Below, piece after piece: positions 39,913 through 43,025 of a DNA stretch of 43,025 nucleotides. Location of the stretch: assembly GCA_028704385.1 (NCBI GenBank), contig JAQVLA010000023.1, forward strand, positions 1-43,025. The letters run 5' to 3'. Each line of letters starts with the position of its first letter. The stretch's first letter is position 1. The notes below the pieces were generated by a model. That model was not told the origin of the DNA. It searched no databases and saw nothing but the letters and a program-made list of their open reading frames with translations. Source of the stretch: Bacteroidales bacterium. GTDB taxonomy: Bacteria; Bacteroidota; Bacteroidia; Bacteroidales; F082. The position numbers were made by a program, and so were the translations under genes.

Positions 39913-41865
39913 TTAGTGATTAGAATTAAAATGGTAAGAAAGTGATATGGCGAAATTTCGTCCGGGCATTGCCCGCCAACGAATGGCCTGGTAATCTTTA
40001 TCGAAAATATTATTCATTTGAAATGAGGCTGAAAGATGTCTCCATGTCTTTAAAAGTGAGCAATGATGAAGCGTATAGGCTGGCAAGGCAAAGCCATAAA
40101 ACTCGTTCTCGTTGAGGCTGGTATTTCGTTCGCCGGTATAAACCACCGTATAGGTAAATTGCCACTTTTTGAAATAGAGTTGATAATGGGCATTTGCATG
40201 GTGCATTGGAATATAAATCAACTGTCGGCCCTGTGTATTGTCATATTGAGCCAGCGGACTTTCATCTGTGGTGCGTGTAAAAGCATAATTCAACTGCAGC
40301 ATATGCTTTAATTTTCCATGGCTGAAACCAGCTTTTAAAAACAGTTCAGCTCCCCGTGCAAAGACCCTGGAGACATTTTCCGGGATCCAATAACGATAGG
40401 CTGTTGGTCGCCATTGAATCCAATCAGAAATATGTGAGGCATATACGCCCGCAGAAGTTGCAATTTGAAAACTCTCCCGGGTGATTTTGTGACGTAATGA
40501 AAAATCAGCCTGAAGTGCTTTTTCGGTCAGCAGATTTGCATTGCCTCCCGGGTACCAATACAAATCATTAAGGCTGGGAGCGTGATAATTTCTGCTGATG
40601 CCCAGCGCATATCGCCATCGTTCAGTACCCGGAATATCAGCTGAAAAATGTGCAAAAGGTGAGAAAATCATCAACCTGCCATCCGTATCATCCTGATGGG
40701 CACCTATTTCAAGCAAATGGCCTCTTTCATCCTGATAAATCATTTTTAGCTTTAGTGCCAGCTGATCTCTTCGCTTTTTGTTTTCGTAATAAGTTGAAGC
40801 TGCAGTTTGGCGGCTAATTGAGGTAGCTGTTTCGAGTGTCCAGTGATTGCCAAATTCCTGTCTGAAATTTATTTCCTGCTGCCAGAATTGAATGTTATTT
40901 TCACTGTCGATCAGACTAACTGTTTCATAATTGCCATAATTTGAAGTGGTTCGCAAAAAATAATTTTGATACTCTGCAAACCAGGCAGCCTTAAACTCCA
41001 GACTGGCTTTTGGCCAATAAGACTTATACGACAAGATGTTGCGATGAAAGCGATCGTCCTGACGCTCTTCAGGATTGCCTCCACGTTCAAGATTAGTCAT
41101 GATTGGAGGTAAATTTCGGTCGTTCCATTGATGCCAGCTGTAAAAGCTGAGGATACTTTGTCCTTTTTGCCAATGGAACTCCTGTAAAAATCCCTTATCA
41201 ACAAAATCGGCCTGTTGCTGCTTCATAATCCTTGCCGGGATGGGAGCTGTATTGAGGTATTCGAAATCATTCTTACTTGAAGTTCGGAAAACCCTTGTCC
41301 GGAGTTGAATCTTTCTATTCGACCAGGAAAAGTCGGCATACGATCCTAAACTTTGAAAACTGCCAACAGCCTGTTTCAGATCAAGCTGATATCCCTCCTT
41401 AAAAACAGACTGATTATTTAACATGACCAACACTCCAAACCCGCCTTGCTGGCTGGCCGAGTGAGCACCACGTGCAAGCTGGGCTTCATCCACAAAAAAG
41501 ACCGGAAGCCGGTTAAAATCAACCTGTCCGTTATTGGGAGCATTCACCGGCACACCATTCCACAACACCTGCGTATGGTTGGCAGTAGTTCCTCTGAACG
41601 AAGCCGTTGCCAGCGATCCGGGTCCATAGTCCTTGATAAAAACGATGCTGTTTTGTTGAAGCAGATTTGCAATTGTACTAATTTTATTGACCTTTAAAAT
41701 GGCTTGATCAATCTTTTGAATGGATAAAATATTCGCATTTTGATTGTGGGCTGCCACTACCTCTACCTGTTGAAGTTGCATAGTGTCAAGTGATTGAGCC
41801 TCTGATTGAAAAATTGCAACCAGAAAAAGTAATGCCAACAAAGCAAATTTAAACCTGCATTTCAT
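39913..41865 (-). CDS. btuB: TonB-dependent outer-membrane receptor, BtuB-like (vitamin B12 uptake)
   Basis: A 650-residue receptor with a signal peptide (cut after SEAQ). The plug domain is at about residues 35-150 (IANLLQQNSIVFIKDYGPG, FRGTTANHTQVLWNGVPVN); the 22-strand barrel follows, with the terminal aromatic strand NFAISLSYHF. There is no N-terminal carboxypeptidase-like (SusC) extension, as in BtuB. B12 specificity is inferred from the cobalamin riboswitch at 42256-42436 upstream and the surface lipoprotein downstream. It lies 25 bases after a truncated first gene. Confidence 0.9.
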   Translation of the reverse strand: MKCRFKFALLALLFLVAIFQSEAQSLDTMQLQQVEVVAAHNQNANILSIQKIDQAILKVNKISTIANLLQQNSIVFIKDYGPGSLATASFRGTTANHTQVLWNGVPVNAPNNGQVDFNRLPVFFVDEAQLARGAHSASQQGGFGVLVMLNNQSVFKEGYQLDLKQAVGSFQSLGSYADFSWSNRKIQLRTRVFRTSSKNDFEYLNTAPIPARIMKQQQADFVDKGFLQEFHWQKGQSILSFYSWHQWNDRNLPPIMTNLERGGNPEERQDDRFHRNILSYKSYWPKASLEFKAAWFAEYQNYFLRTTSNYGNYETVSLIDSENNIQFWQQEINFRQEFGNHWTLETATSISRQTAASTYYENKKRRDQLALKLKMIYQDERGHLLEIGAHQDDTDGRLMIFSPFAHFSADIPGTERWRYALGISRNYHAPSLNDLYWYPGGNANLLTEKALQADFSLRHKITRESFQIATSAGVYASHISDWIQWRPTAYRYWIPENVSRVFARGAELFLKAGFSHGKLKHMLQLNYAFTRTTDESPLAQYDNTQGRQLIYIPMHHANAHYQLYFKKWQFTYTVVYTGERNTSLNENEFYGFALPAYTLHHCSLLKTWRHLSASFQMNNIFDKDYQAIRWRAMPGRNFAISLSYHFNSNH

Positions 41866-41890
41866 TGCCTGATCACTTTCCTGTAAAGTT

Positions 41891-42142
41891 TTACATTTTC
41901 AAAATAAACAGACTTTCACCATCACCAAATAAATCCTGTACCGCTTGCGTGAAAACTGTGTTAATTCCTGTAACACTTTGTTGTAAAGGATCATAACGCA
42001 TAACCTCAACGAAATCGTCAGGATCAGAAAATGCACCACCTGACGCAATATACAGTTGCGATTGAAGCTGCGCATAGATCAGCTGGGGGAAATGTGATCC
42101 AAGTAGTAAAACTACCACCAGCCATAGATTCTTTTTAAGCAT
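41891..42142 (-). pseudogene. truncated YncE-like first gene of the B12 operon
   Basis: An 83-residue product (start at the ATG of codon 9 of the frame; 42166 is also possible) with a signal peptide (LWLVVVLLLGSHFPQLIYAQ). The mature start is LYIASGGAFSDPDDFVEVMRYDP, then VFTQAVQDLFGDGESLFILKM and stop. Full-length relatives begin the same way and continue as a seven-bladed propeller of about 350 residues; here the gene ends after the first blade and btuB begins 25 bases later. No continuation is present in other frames, so the rest was deleted. It is directly behind the riboswitch and would still be expressed. Confidence 0.65.
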
Positions 42143-42255
42143 AAAAAAAGTTTTAAGGTTAAACAACTACCTCAAAACTAACAGGAGAAAATGTGTCGAA
42201 ACGACTGAAACGCTGCCGACAAGCCTCTATCCCGAAAGCTTTGAAAAACAATGAA

Positions 42256-42436
42256 TTGGCAGGTCTTCTGACTTACTCCCCTGCGATGCCTTCCCATCCG
42301 GTTTTTAGCAGGACAGTGGCTTGAGGATATCGCAGGAATATAAAGAGCTTACAGCAGCGGGAACTGTTCAGGATTTGCACCTGATTCCCTTTTAAGTTCT
42401 CAGCTTTGCGAGAGCCTTGAACACCAGATTCACTTG
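42256..42436 (-). promoter_or_regulatory. cobalamin (AdoCbl-type) riboswitch
   Basis: Minus-strand RNA with the conserved core: GGGAATCAGGTGCAAATCCT (near 42370-42388), CCCGCTGCTGTAA (about 42349-42361), then GCCACTGTCC (about 42311-42320), GGGAAGGC (about 42287-42294), and the B12-box end GTCAGAAGACCTGCC (42257-42271). Order and spacing match the class I cobalamin riboswitch. A 5-bp stem (TGTCG at 42194-42198 with CGACA at 42217-42221) downstream could be part of the expression platform. It controls the truncated gene, the btuB-like receptor and the surface lipoprotein; B12 should turn them off. Confidence 0.92.
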
Positions 42437-42586
42437 CAAAAGTAATAATCTTTGTCAGGCTGCGTCAGTCTCCCCGGAAATTATTTGGCTCAGTTATGAA
42501 CAGTTTATGTTTGTATCTTGCTTTTTTAAAAGCTGATGAAGGGTTTAGATTGTTTATTTTTTTTACTTTTACGCCATAAAATTGTG

Positions 42587-42820
42587 ATGGAGATGATCTT
42601 TAAGTTTAAAAGTTCGATTAAGTTTTTGTTATTTCTGGCAGTAATTTCAATGCTTTCAATGTCGTGCAACAGAGGATCCTCCTATGTTTTATCCGGGTAC
42701 GCCGGCAAAAATAAACAAACCCAGTTTGATCCTGTAAGCCAAAAATCCCAACCCGTCCCAAAGAAATATGTAATCAAAAACGGCAGCAAGAACTACCTTG
42801 GGCAGGTGAAACCGAGATAG
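42587..42820 (+). CDS. small lipoprotein, function unknown
   Basis: A 77-residue protein with a lipoprotein signal (LFLAVISMLSMSCNRG; C27 lipidated) and a short basic mature part of about 50 residues rich in Lys, Gln and Asn. No family recognised. The frame is open 17 codons upstream, but the first ATG there would give an odd hydrophobic start; the ATG at 42587 or 42593 is preferred. Transcribed away from the riboswitch. Confidence 0.6.
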   Translation: MEMIFKFKSSIKFLLFLAVISMLSMSCNRGSSYVLSGYAGKNKQTQFDPVSQKSQPVPKKYVIKNGSKNYLGQVKPR

Positions 42821-42930
42821 ATTTTTGATGCCCTCACCCTATCAAAGCAGTAAGATTACTTAAAAGAGAGGCTGCAAACAGAATTGTCCTACAGCAAATT
42901 TCTTTGAGATTTTTCCATAGTGTTCCCTGA

Positions 42931-43025
42931 TCAATTAAGCTTCGTATTAAGTTTTATGCGGAAAATTGCGTAAGCCCATTGTGTTGTCAACACCCCTCCT
43001 ATTCCAAATAAGCAGGCAATGATTG
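42931..43025 (-). CDS. C-terminal end of a membrane protein, cut by the window edge
   Basis: The last 30 codons of a minus-strand gene running out of the window at 43025; stop at 42931-42933. The tail reads IIACLFGIGGVLTTQWAYAI then FRIKLNTKLN, one membrane helix followed by a short basic end. No family can be named from this. There is no start in the window. Confidence 0.4.
   Translation of the reverse strand, partial: IIACLFGIGGVLTTQWAYAIFRIKLNTKLN

Overview
This window is chromosomal DNA of a member of the Bacteroidota, probably class Bacteroidia. The evidence is: promoter-like TAnnTTTG boxes instead of Escherichia coli-type ones; a cobalamin-riboswitch/BtuB/cell-surface lipoprotein locus of the Bacteroidota kind; many lipoproteins; a compact clpS-nfeD-floA-relA group; and AT-rich spacers. 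Genus cannot be read from the sequence. No rRNA, tRNA or CRISPR array was seen.

Positions 1-10250 form an accessory block unlike the rest. Every intact gene in it lies on the minus strand, and genes are separated by 50-170 bp imperfect palindromes with outer AAC...GTT boxes. These look like integron attC sites. In four of seven cassettes the front end (taken from the neighbouring site) is the inverted complement of the box in the cassette's own site, over 8-10 bases; in two more the match is degenerate, and one fails. That is the register expected of cassettes excised and inserted as circles. No integron integrase gene is in the window, so this is best described as an integrase-less attC cluster (CALIN-like), or the distal part of a large integron. 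Cargo: a two-gene unit with a PD-(D/E)XK-type nuclease, a cysteine-rich lipoprotein, a ferredoxin-nitroreductase, a membrane M23-like peptidase with a small membrane partner, a secreted VOC/PhnB-like lipoprotein, an AAA ATPase of the DUF4143-like type, and two small unknown proteins. Two of the sites appear split by related degenerate mobile elements, one carrying the first ~40 codons of a tyrosine-recombinase-like gene.

Positions 10250-14270 are a transition zone: a gene-poor stretch with a large inverted repeat, a metallophosphatase lipoprotein, a decayed acetyltransferase-like tail, and an ABC ATPase with a small membrane partner.

From 14272 the window is dense core genome. A six-gene plus-strand operon (lpxR-like, DUF493, crcB, unknown, acylphosphatase, metallo-beta-lactamase-fold hydrolase) meets a minus-strand pair (lipoprotein, mnmD). 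Next come an exonuclease/DUF2779 pair, dnaB, a secreted protein, a convergent ydcF/sucC pair in which the sucC terminator lies inside ydcF, lolD, a 952-residue TPR protein and a class V aminotransferase. Positions 33420-37622 hold the minus-strand group clpS-nfeD-floA-relA plus an overlooked 55-residue membrane protein. Then come a Nudix CoA pyrophosphatase, an OsmC protein and a B12 uptake locus (riboswitch, truncated first gene, btuB-like receptor, surface lipoprotein). The right edge has a small lipoprotein and the tail of a cut-off gene.

All family assignments come from reading motifs; no database search was run.
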